Source: Roseospirillum parvum (GTDB lineage: Bacteria > Pseudomonadota > Alphaproteobacteria > Rhodospirillales > Rhodospirillaceae). Taken from it: a stretch of DNA of 64,000 nucleotides. Location of the stretch: positions 1 through 64,000 of the forward strand of contig NZ_FNCV01000007.1 in the NCBI RefSeq assembly GCF_900100455.1. Reading direction: 5' to 3'. Shown here piece after piece: positions 29,056 to 36,897 of the stretch; within the stretch, counting starts at the first letter, position 1; each line of letters starts with the position of its first letter. The position numbers and the translations under genes were made by a program. Under the pieces are notes generated by a model. The model had not been told where the DNA came from and searched no databases. It saw only the letters and a program-made list of their open reading frames with translations.

Positions 29056-30351
29056 CATCAGGGCGGCCATTTCGGGTCCCTGGTCGCGTCCGGTGAGGGC
29101 GCGGCGCAGGGGTTTGAAGAGGTTTTTGCCGCGTCGGCCGGTGGTTTCCTTGAGGGTGGTGGTCCAGGTTTTCCAGGTTTCGCCGGTCCACGGTTCGGGG
29201 GGCAGCAGGGTGGCGGCCTGGGCCAGGAAGTCGCGGTCTTCGGGGTCGATGGCGGGGGTGATCTCACCGAAGCAGACGGCCGACCAGTGGGCGGCGTCGT
29301 CGAGCCGTTCCAGGTTGCCGCGGATGACCTCCCAGAAGGCGGCGCCGGGATCGCCCAGGCCGAGGTCGGCGAGGCGTTGGCGCACCGCCGGGTAGGGCGT
29401 GTCGTGCAGGGTGCGGGCGCTCAGCCGGCGCGCCGCCTCGACATCGAAGCGCGGCGCGGCGTGGCCCAGGGCGCCCGGGTCGAAGCCGGGCAGCAGGTCG
29501 TCGGGATGGCTGATGGGCTCGGGCATGGTGTCGCGGCCCAGGCCGGCGAGCAGCGAGAACAGGGCCAGTGCCTCGATCCCCTGGTCGCGCAGGTCGGCCA
29601 GCCCGGCGCCGCCGTCGCGTTTGCTCAACGGGCCGCCATCGGGGCCGAGCAGCAGGGGAATGTGGGCGAAGGTGGGCGGGGTGCCGCCCAGGGCCTGGAT
29701 GATCTCGATCTGCACGGCGGTGTTGGTGGCGTGGTCGGCGCCGCGCAGCACGTGGGTGATGCCCATCTCCAGGTCGTCGACCACGCTGGGCAGGGTGTAG
29801 AGCGGGCTGTCGTCGGCGCGGATCAGCACCGGGTCGGAAAGGTGGCTGGTGTCGACTCGGCTTTCCCCGGCGCACAGGTCGGTCCAGGTCACCGGCTGGC
29901 GGGCCAGCCTGAAGCGCCAGTGGGGACGCCGGCCCTCGGCTTCCAGGCGGGCCCGCTCGGCGGCCGAGAGGTCGAGCCCGGCGCGGTTGTAGACCGGCGG
30001 CCGGCCGGCCAGCCGCTGGCGACGGCGCATGTCCTCCAGTTCCTCGGCCGTTTCGTAGCACGGGTAGAGGTGGCCCTGGTCCGCCAGCCGGCGGGCGGCG
30101 TCGCGGTAGAGGTCGAGCCGGTCGCGCTGGTGCACGGTGGCATCGAAGCTGAGCCCCAGCCAGGCCAGATCGTCGGCGATGGAGCGGGCGAAGCGGTCCT
30201 CGCTGCGCGCCGGGTCGGTGTCGTCGAAGCGCAGGATGGCGCGGCCGCCGCCGTGGCGGGCGAGCAGCCAGTTGAGCACCGCCACCCGGGCGTTGCCGAC
30301 ATGCAGGTGGCCGGTCGGGCTGGGCGCGAAGCGGGTTACCGGAGCGGCCAT
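29011..30351 (-). CDS. gltX: glutamyl-tRNA synthetase
   Basis: Class I synthetase of 446 residues. The HIGH-like motif is APSPTGHLHVGNAR, the acceptor region is LRFDDTDPARSEDRFA, and the KMSKS-like motif is GGPLSKRDGGAG. The short form and LSKRDG fit the second GluRS type common in alphaproteobacteria, some of which charge tRNA-Gln. It starts one base after the nadE stop. Near its 3' end the coding strand turns C/A-rich (many AAA, ACC, CCC codons). Its terminal codons form part of the palindrome arm. Confidence 0.93.
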   Translation of the reverse strand: MAAPVTRFAPSPTGHLHVGNARVAVLNWLLARHGGGRAILRFDDTDPARSEDRFARSIADDLAWLGLSFDATVHQRDRLDLYRDAARRLADQGHLYPCYETAEELEDMRRRQRLAGRPPVYNRAGLDLSAAERARLEAEGRRPHWRFRLARQPVTWTDLCAGESRVDTSHLSDPVLIRADDSPLYTLPSVVDDLEMGITHVLRGADHATNTAVQIEIIQALGGTPPTFAHIPLLLGPDGGPLSKRDGGAGLADLRDQGIEALALFSLLAGLGRDTMPEPISHPDDLLPGFDPGALGHAAPRFDVEAARRLSARTLHDTPYPAVRQRLADLGLGDPGAAFWEVIRGNLERLDDAAHWSAVCFGEITPAIDPEDRDFLAQAATLLPPEPWTGETWKTWTTTLKETTGRRGKNLFKPLRRALTGRDQGPEMAALMPLIPPHQAKTRLAG

Positions 30352-30352
30352 C

Positions 30353-32029
30353 TCAGTGCTCCCCCCGGAAGGCGTTGGTCATCGGATAGCGGCGCTCGCG
30401 GCCGAAGCTGCGCAGGGTGATCTTGACCCCCGGCGGGGCCTGCCGGCGCTTGTACTCGGCGCCCAGCAACAGGCGCCAGACGCGGGCCACGTCGGCCGGA
30501 TCGTGTCCCGCCGCGGCCATCTGGGCGAGGCCCATCTCGCCCTCGATCAGGCCTTTCAGGATGGCATCGAGCACCGGGTAGTCGGGCAGGCTGTCGCTGT
30601 CCTTCTGGTCGGGGCGCAGCTCGGCCGAGGGCGGCTTGTCGATCACCCGCTGGGGCATCACCGGGCCGTCCGGACCCAGGGCAGCGGGCGGCCAGTGGGC
30701 GTTGCGCCAGCGCGACAGGGCGAAGACGGTGGTCTTGTAGACGTCCTTCAGCACGTTGAAGCCGCCGCACATGTCGCCGTAAAGGGTGGCGTAGCCGACG
30801 CTCATCTCGCTCTTGTTGCCGGTCGACAGCAGCATGTGGCCGAACTTGTTGGACACCGCCATCAGGATCAGGGCGCGGGCCCGGGCCTGGATGTTCTCTT
30901 CCGTCACGTCGGCCGGGCGGTCCTCGAACAGCGGCCTGAGCAGGCCGTCGAAGGTTTCCATGGCGCCACCGATGGGCACCTCGTCGAGCCGGCAGCCGAG
31001 CAGCCGGACCACCCCGGCGGCGTCCTCCAGGCTTTCGCGCGAGGTGTGCGGCGAGGGCATCATCAGGCAGCGCACCCGCTCCGGCCCCAGGGCATCGACC
31101 GCCACCGCCGCCGACAGGGCGCTGTCGATGCCGCCCGACAGGCCGAGCACCACGCCGGGAAAGCCGTTCTTGTCCACATAGCCGGCCAGGCCCGCCATCA
31201 GGGCGCGGTAGATGTCCTCGCAGCGCTCGGCGGTGGCGACGATGGCGCCTTGGCGCGGCACCGGCGCGGTCGCCCCCGGGGCGGTGGGCGGATCGAAGAC
31301 CACCGGCAGGCTGGCGCTCTGCCAGGATGGGCCCCGGACGATCAGCCGGCCGTCCGCCGCCACCGCGAACGAGGCGCCGTCGAACACCAACTCGTCCTGC
31401 CCGCCGACCTGATTGACGTAAAGCAGCGGCAGGCCGGTTTCCGCCACCCGGGCCCGGGCGTGGCCCAGCCGCTGGGCGCCCTTGTCGACCTCGAACGGCG
31501 AGCCGTTGGGCACCACCAGCAGGTCGGCCCCGCCGGCGGCCAGCCCGGCGGCGACATCGGGGAACCACATGTCCTCGCAGATCATCACCCCCAGGCGCCA
31601 GCCGCGCACGCTGACCGGCTGTGGCGCGCCGGCGGCCGGGGCGAACACCCGGGCCTCGTCGAACACCCCGTAGTTGGGCAGGTGGCGCTTGCCGACGGTG
31701 GCCACCACCCGGCCGCCATCGAGCACCATCGCGGCGTTGATCGGCAGTCCGCCGGGGCCCTCCACCGGCAGGCCGACGATGACCGCCGGGCCGCCATCGG
31801 CGGTGTCGGCGGCCAGGGCCTCGGCATGGGCGCGGCAGGCGGCCCGGAAGCCGGCCCGCAGCACCAGATCCTCGGGCGGATAGCCGGCCAGGGCCAGTTC
31901 TGGAAAGACCACCAGATCGGCGCCCTTGCCGGCCGCCTCGGCGCGGGCGGCGCGCAGCATGGCCAGATTGGCGTCGAGGTCGCCCACCGTGGGATCAACC
32001 TGGGCCATGACGACAGTCAGCGAAGACAT
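30353..32029 (-). CDS. nadE: glutamine-dependent NAD+ synthetase
   Basis: Completes NAD synthesis by amidating deamido-NAD with ammonia from Gln. 558 residues: an N-terminal nitrilase-like glutaminase with the Glu-Lys-Cys triad in VVFPELALAGYPPEDL, GKRHLPNYGVFDEARVF and GVMICEDMWFPD, then a synthetase domain with P-loop GLSGGIDSAL and STGNKSEMSVGYATLYGDM. ATG 32029 follows AAGGTT. It is cotranscribed with gltX (one-base gap) and probably with the coiled-coil gene 43 bases upstream. Confidence 0.96.
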   Translation of the reverse strand: MSSLTVVMAQVDPTVGDLDANLAMLRAARAEAAGKGADLVVFPELALAGYPPEDLVLRAGFRAACRAHAEALAADTADGGPAVIVGLPVEGPGGLPINAAMVLDGGRVVATVGKRHLPNYGVFDEARVFAPAAGAPQPVSVRGWRLGVMICEDMWFPDVAAGLAAGGADLLVVPNGSPFEVDKGAQRLGHARARVAETGLPLLYVNQVGGQDELVFDGASFAVAADGRLIVRGPSWQSASLPVVFDPPTAPGATAPVPRQGAIVATAERCEDIYRALMAGLAGYVDKNGFPGVVLGLSGGIDSALSAAVAVDALGPERVRCLMMPSPHTSRESLEDAAGVVRLLGCRLDEVPIGGAMETFDGLLRPLFEDRPADVTEENIQARARALILMAVSNKFGHMLLSTGNKSEMSVGYATLYGDMCGGFNVLKDVYKTTVFALSRWRNAHWPPAALGPDGPVMPQRVIDKPPSAELRPDQKDSDSLPDYPVLDAILKGLIEGEMGLAQMAAAGHDPADVARVWRLLLGAEYKRRQAPPGVKITLRSFGRERRYPMTNAFRGEH

Positions 32030-32072
32030 CAACAACGAACCTTGTGGCGGGATCGGGGGACGATCACCCCCC

Positions 32073-34796
32073 TCAGGTGGCGGCGCCGGACTCCTGGCCC
32101 AGGGCGCGGCCGAGGACCACATAAAGGCGGCCCATCTCGCCGTTGGTCAAGACCGCCGTCAGGATGTCGGCCCGGTCGGTCGCCCGGGCCCGGCGAATCA
32201 GTGTCTCGAACTCGCTCATGTAGCGGGTGACGTAGGTGCGGAAATCGCCGTCCTCCTCGAACAGCGAGCGCACGTCGGCCAGTTGCGCCTTGCTCAGCGA
32301 GCGCGTGATGTGGCGCAGGAAGGCTCCCTGGTCGCCCTTGTAGAAGCGGCGCCACAACTCTTCCTCGATCTTCGGCTCGAACAGGCGGGCGATGTCCACG
32401 GCGCGGGCCTGAAGGCGCTCGATGATGTAGGAGGCATCGTTGAGGAAGCTGGCCGTGTCGGCCTCCTCGTTCAGGGTCTTCAACTCCCGGATGCGGGTTT
32501 CGGCCTCCTTGGCGGCGCGGCTCAGGGCGTCGGCCTGCCGGCCATAGGCGGCGCCGGCCCGCTCCGAGCTGTCGGCCAGCTTGTCGCCGGCCTTGGTCAG
32601 CTCGCCGCTGGCCGAGCGCAGCAGGGTGGTGATCGCCTCGAGCCGCGACAGGGTTTCGCGCGCCGCCGCGTCGAGGCCCTCGATCTGGCCCTCGACGCCG
32701 CCGCTGGCCTTGCGGATGTCCTCGGCCATGCGCCCGGTGCCGGCCCTGAGGTCGGTCAGCGCCGCCGACAGCCGGCGGCCCATCTCCTCGACCTGCTTGG
32801 CCCCCTCGCCGGTCGCCTGCCCGAAGCTTTCGCCGGCGATCTCCATCATCGACATGAAGCGCTCGATGCGGTGCACCGCCGCCTGGGCCGCCTCGCCGAA
32901 GTCGCGGGTCTGCTCGTCGAAGGCCTTGGCCGCCTGGGCGATGGTCTCGGCACTGCCGGCCGCCCCCGCCTCCAGCCGGCGCAGCACGTCGTGCAGGCCA
33001 CTGCCGGCCTGCTGCATCATTTCCACGGTGGCATCGCCGGCCTCGGCCAGACGCCGGGCGCGCTCCTCCAGCGCCCCGTCCACCGACTGGATGCGGGCCA
33101 CCGCCTGCTCGGCGGCGTCGTCCAGTACCCCGGCCTGACGGGACAGCTCGGCCCCCGCCTCGTGGGTCTTCTCAAGCACCGCCTTGGCCGCCGCGCCCAC
33201 CCCCTCGCCGCTCTGGCGCAGGCCGGCGCCGACGCTCTCCAGCTCGGCGGTGACACTGCCCGAGGTCTCGGCCAGCTCGCGGGCGGCCTGCCGGATGGCC
33301 TCGGAGATGCGCCGCACCCGGCCCAGCGATTCCTCGGCGGTGGTCGCCAGATGACGCGACTGCTGCTCCAGCGAGCTTTCCGCCAGTTGCACCTGGGTGG
33401 CCAGCAGACGGGCGCTTTCGGCCAGATCGTCGGCCTGACCGCGCAGGATGTGGCGCAGCCCGTCGGCCTGCTGGCGGCCCCGCTCGGCCGCCTCCTCCAG
33501 GGTGATGGCGTGGCGGCTGAGGGCGGCCTCCACCTGATCGGCCCGTTGGCCCAGACCGGCCACGGACTCGGTCAGATCGTCGACCCCCTGGCGGGCCGAG
33601 CCGGCGAAGCGCTCCAGCCCCTGGCGCGCCTCGCCGGTCAGCGAGACCACCGCCTGGGCCTGGGTTTCCAGGATGCGGCTGACCTCGCCCAAGCGCTTCT
33701 CCGCCTGATCGACCAAGAGCCCCAGCCCCGAACTCTGCGCCTGAAGCCGCGAATCGATCTCGCCCAGACGCTCCACCGCCCGCTCGCCGGCCTGATCCAG
33801 CTCCGAGACCTTCAGGCCCAGGGTATCCTCGATCAGCTTGAGGCGGGCCAGCAGCCGTTCCGACAGCTTGTCCAGACCCTGCGACTCCCGGCCCAGGGCG
33901 GCCAGCGTCGTCTCGGTGACGCGCGACAGGCCATCGGTGGTCTTCTGGAAGGCGCCCGCCGCCTCGGTGGTCGCGCGGGCCAGGGAGGTCTGGCGCTCCA
34001 GAAGATCGGCCAAACCCTGGCGATGCCGCCCGGCCTCGGCCACCGCGCCCTCCAGGCGCTCGGCCTGGACCTCCATGGTGGTCGCCAACTCGCGGCTGGT
34101 GGCCAGGGCGCTGTCGGTGAAGCCCTTGATGTCGTCGCCGTGCCGGCCCACCGTGTCGGCCAGGGTGCGGCTCAGACTCTCGGCCGCCGACACCGCCCGG
34201 TCCAGAGCCGACACCTGCTCGGCCACCCCGGCCACGGCACGGCCCAGACCATCCTCGACAATGCGCGCGCTGTCGTTCAACGCCGCCCGCTCGCGGGCCA
34301 GCGTGGCCTGCGCCGCCTCGGCCTGCCCGGCCGCCGCCTCGCCCGCCGCATGCAGCATCGCCGCCTGCTCGGCCAGAGCCCGGGTGACCGCCCGGATGCG
34401 ACCCTCGGCCTGGGCGTCGGGATAGGTCAGGCGGGCCAGATGATGGCGCAACTCGACCGCCTCATGGCTCAGCCGGTCGCCACGCTCGAGAAAGCCGACC
34501 AGCAGCCACAGAAACGCCAGCGGAAACCCCACCCCGCCGGCAAAGGCCGCCAACTCGTGCGGCAGCATGACCAGCAGCGTCGGCCAGCCGATCGCCACCG
34601 TCACATACCAGCCGACCACCCCCAGCCACAAAAGACTGAGCCCGACTGCCACCCAGCGCAGCCGACGCCGAGGCAAGGCCGGCGCCACCGCCGCCGAGGT
34701 CACCCCGACCGCCGCCCCCTCGGAAGCGTCCAACGCCTCGCGGGCCGCCGTGACCAGCCAACTGTCGTCAGAAGCAGCCCCGTCACCGGAAACCAC
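32073..34796 (-). CDS. large membrane coiled-coil protein, TipN-like
   Basis: 907 residues from GTG 34796, after GAGGAGGGTGAGG. Two TM helices at about 47-68 and 83-103 are followed by some 650 residues of nearly continuous Ala/Glu/Leu/Arg-rich coiled coil. A compact C-terminal domain of about 120 residues ends it (LFEPKIEEELWRRFYKGDQG, then DFRTYVTRYMSEFE and NGEMGRLYVVLGRALG). Size, two N-terminal TM helices and coiled coil match the Caulobacter polarity marker TipN. I regard the C-terminal domain as TipN-like from memory, not from a search. A role in marking the new pole is inference. Confidence 0.68.
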   Translation of the reverse strand: MVSGDGAASDDSWLVTAAREALDASEGAAVGVTSAAVAPALPRRRLRWVAVGLSLLWLGVVGWYVTVAIGWPTLLVMLPHELAAFAGGVGFPLAFLWLLVGFLERGDRLSHEAVELRHHLARLTYPDAQAEGRIRAVTRALAEQAAMLHAAGEAAAGQAEAAQATLARERAALNDSARIVEDGLGRAVAGVAEQVSALDRAVSAAESLSRTLADTVGRHGDDIKGFTDSALATSRELATTMEVQAERLEGAVAEAGRHRQGLADLLERQTSLARATTEAAGAFQKTTDGLSRVTETTLAALGRESQGLDKLSERLLARLKLIEDTLGLKVSELDQAGERAVERLGEIDSRLQAQSSGLGLLVDQAEKRLGEVSRILETQAQAVVSLTGEARQGLERFAGSARQGVDDLTESVAGLGQRADQVEAALSRHAITLEEAAERGRQQADGLRHILRGQADDLAESARLLATQVQLAESSLEQQSRHLATTAEESLGRVRRISEAIRQAARELAETSGSVTAELESVGAGLRQSGEGVGAAAKAVLEKTHEAGAELSRQAGVLDDAAEQAVARIQSVDGALEERARRLAEAGDATVEMMQQAGSGLHDVLRRLEAGAAGSAETIAQAAKAFDEQTRDFGEAAQAAVHRIERFMSMMEIAGESFGQATGEGAKQVEEMGRRLSAALTDLRAGTGRMAEDIRKASGGVEGQIEGLDAAARETLSRLEAITTLLRSASGELTKAGDKLADSSERAGAAYGRQADALSRAAKEAETRIRELKTLNEEADTASFLNDASYIIERLQARAVDIARLFEPKIEEELWRRFYKGDQGAFLRHITRSLSKAQLADVRSLFEEDGDFRTYVTRYMSEFETLIRRARATDRADILTAVLTNGEMGRLYVVLGRALGQESGAAT

Positions 34797-34930
34797 CCCG
34801 ACCTCACCCTCCTCGGGCTCCCTCGATGATCCGGCCAAGACGCCCCAAACTCCCCACCAGGGATGACACCAATACACTCCACCAGTCCACGGATTCCAAC
34901 GAGTCGCCCCACCAACCCACAAACCGGCCC

Positions 34931-35265
34931 CGCATTATCACCCCCCACCCACCACCCTGTCGAGCCCCCCGGGACGGCGAGCTTCACCGCGCCACGTCAA
35001 AGGGGCGCCGCCCCTTTGAAATCCCCGCTGGGGAGGCCCGAGGCCTCCCCAGACCCCACCATGAGTCAAAGCCGGGAAAGAGGGGGTGTCTGAGCGCGCG
35101 CGCTCAGACACCCCCTCTTTCCCGGCTTTAAGTCGCGGCGGGGGTCCGGGGGGGCCCCAGGCTCCCCCGGCGGGGGTTCCAAGGGGGCAGCGCCCCCTTG
35201 GCTTGGCGCGACGAAGCTCATCGTCCGGGGAGGTCGACAGGGTGGTGGGTGGGGGTGATAATGCG
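34931..35265. repeat. giant composite palindrome, copy 2
   Basis: A 335-base imperfect inverted repeat centred at 35098/35099 (TGAGCGCG-CGCGCTCA). The arms start at CGCATTATCA (34931) and end at TGATAATGCG (35265). The inner 220 bases are about 95% alike to copy 1 at 28.9 kb, with the same B and C hairpins on each side. The outer 50-60 bases of each arm are unrelated to copy 1 but match each other (CACCCACCACCCTGTCGA and its complement). It fills most of the 498-base gap between the divergent TipN-like and ggt genes; no other feature is seen there. Confidence 0.95.
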
Positions 35266-35294
35266 TTGGTTGTTGGGTTTTGGGAGTTTTCGGG

Positions 35295-36890
35295 ATGGGG
35301 GTTGGGCGCGATTTTCAGGTGCCGGGTCGGTCGCCGGTGTTGGCGACCAATGGCTTGGTGGCGACGTCGCATCCGTTGGCCACGGCGGCGGCTTTGGAGG
35401 TTTTGCGGCGTGGTGGCAATTCCATGGACGCGGCGATTTGCGCGGTGGCGTTGTTGTCGGTGGCCGAGCCGCACATGACCGGTCCCGGGGGTGATTGTTT
35501 CGTCCTGCATGCCCCGGCGGGTGGGGCGCCGGTGGCCTACAACGGGTCTGGCCGGGCGCCGGCGGCGGCCGATGCCGATCTGTTGCAGTTGAATGGGTTG
35601 TCGGCCATTCCGCACCGCTCGGCGTTGGCGGTGACGGTGCCCGGCGCGGTCGAGGCGTGGGCCCGTCTGGCGGCCGATCATGGGCGCCTGGGGTTGGATG
35701 CGCTGCTGGCGCCGGCGATTGATCTGGCCCGGGCGGGGTGTCCGGTGGCGCCCCGGGTGGCGGATGACTGGGCGAAGGAGGTACCGGTGCTGGCCGGCGA
35801 CCCGGTCAGCCGCGAGTTGTTGTTGCCCGGCGGGCGGCCGCCCGGGGTCGGCGAGACGTTCACCAACCCGCCCCTGGCCGAGGCCCTGGCGGCCATCGCC
35901 GAGCAGGGGCCGGATGCCTTCTACAAGGGCTGGATCGCCGAGGACCTGCTGGACACCCTGGCCGCCCGGGGCGGCTGGCACGCGGCGGAGGATTTCGCCG
36001 CACATCGGGGCGAGTACGTCGAACCCATCGCCACCGAGTACGGCGGCAAGCGCATCCTGGAGTGTCCGCCCAACGGCCAGGGGCTGACCGCGCTGCTCGC
36101 CCTCAACATCCTGAAGGGCTTCGATCTGGCCGGCTCGGCGCCGCTGGGGGCGATGCGGCTGCATCTTCAGGCCGAGGCGCTGCGGCTGGCCTACGCGGAT
36201 CGCAACGCCTTCATCGCCGACCCCGAGCACGCCGAAGTGCCGGTGGACGATCTGCTGGGCGAGGCCTATGCGCGCCACCGCCGGGCGGCCATCGACCCGG
36301 CCCAGGCGATGGGCGAGTTGCCGCGCCTCGACTGGCCGCCGCACCGCGACACGGTGTATCTGTGCGTGGTCGACGGCGACGGGGCGGCGACCTCGTTCAT
36401 CAACTCGATCTTCGATGCCTTCGGCAGCGCCATCACCGGGCCGCGCTCGGGCATCACCCTGCACAGCCGGGGGGCGGGGTTCGTGCTCACCCCGGGGCAT
36501 CCCAACCGGCTGGCCGGCGGCAAGCGGCCGATGCACACCATCATCCCCGGGCTGGTCATGGAGGGCGATCAGCCGCTGATGCCGTTCGGGGTGATGGGCG
36601 GGCAGTATCAGGCCGCCGGGCACGTGCATTTCCTCACCAACTGGCTGGATTTCGGGATGGATGTGCAGGCCGCCCTGGACCTGCCCCGGGCCTTCCACTT
36701 CGCGGGGCGCCACGAGGTCGAGCGGGGCATTCCCGAGGCCACGGTGCAGGCGCTGCGCTCGCTGGGCCATGTGGTGACCCGGGCCGAGGCGCCCATCGGC
36801 GGCGGCCAGGCCATTCTGATCGACCGCGCGCGCGGTGTCCTGTGGGGCGGCTCGGACCCCCGCAAGGACGGCTGCGCCCTGGGCTGGTGA
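35295..36890 (+). CDS. ggt: gamma-glutamyltransferase family protein (Ntn hydrolase)
   Basis: 532 residues. The family start (VLATNGLVATSHPLATAAAL) and the GGNSMDAAICAVALLSVAEP segment are clear. The self-processing Thr353 lies in RDTVYLCVVDGDGAA rather than the classical TTHxSVVD. FINSIFDAFGSAI follows, and PMHTIIPGLVMEGDQP sits where the oxyanion loop is expected. This points to a GGT-like clade that may not use glutathione. There is no signal peptide, so a periplasmic site is doubtful. Start ATG 35295 with GGGAG upstream. Early codons are G/T-rich (many TTG, GTG). The hopanoid gene starts seven bases after its stop. Confidence 0.88.
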   Translation: MGVGRDFQVPGRSPVLATNGLVATSHPLATAAALEVLRRGGNSMDAAICAVALLSVAEPHMTGPGGDCFVLHAPAGGAPVAYNGSGRAPAAADADLLQLNGLSAIPHRSALAVTVPGAVEAWARLAADHGRLGLDALLAPAIDLARAGCPVAPRVADDWAKEVPVLAGDPVSRELLLPGGRPPGVGETFTNPPLAEALAAIAEQGPDAFYKGWIAEDLLDTLAARGGWHAAEDFAAHRGEYVEPIATEYGGKRILECPPNGQGLTALLALNILKGFDLAGSAPLGAMRLHLQAEALRLAYADRNAFIADPEHAEVPVDDLLGEAYARHRRAAIDPAQAMGELPRLDWPPHRDTVYLCVVDGDGAATSFINSIFDAFGSAITGPRSGITLHSRGAGFVLTPGHPNRLAGGKRPMHTIIPGLVMEGDQPLMPFGVMGGQYQAAGHVHFLTNWLDFGMDVQAALDLPRAFHFAGRHEVERGIPEATVQALRSLGHVVTRAEAPIGGGQAILIDRARGVLWGGSDPRKDGCALGW

Positions 36891-36897
36891 GCGTTTG

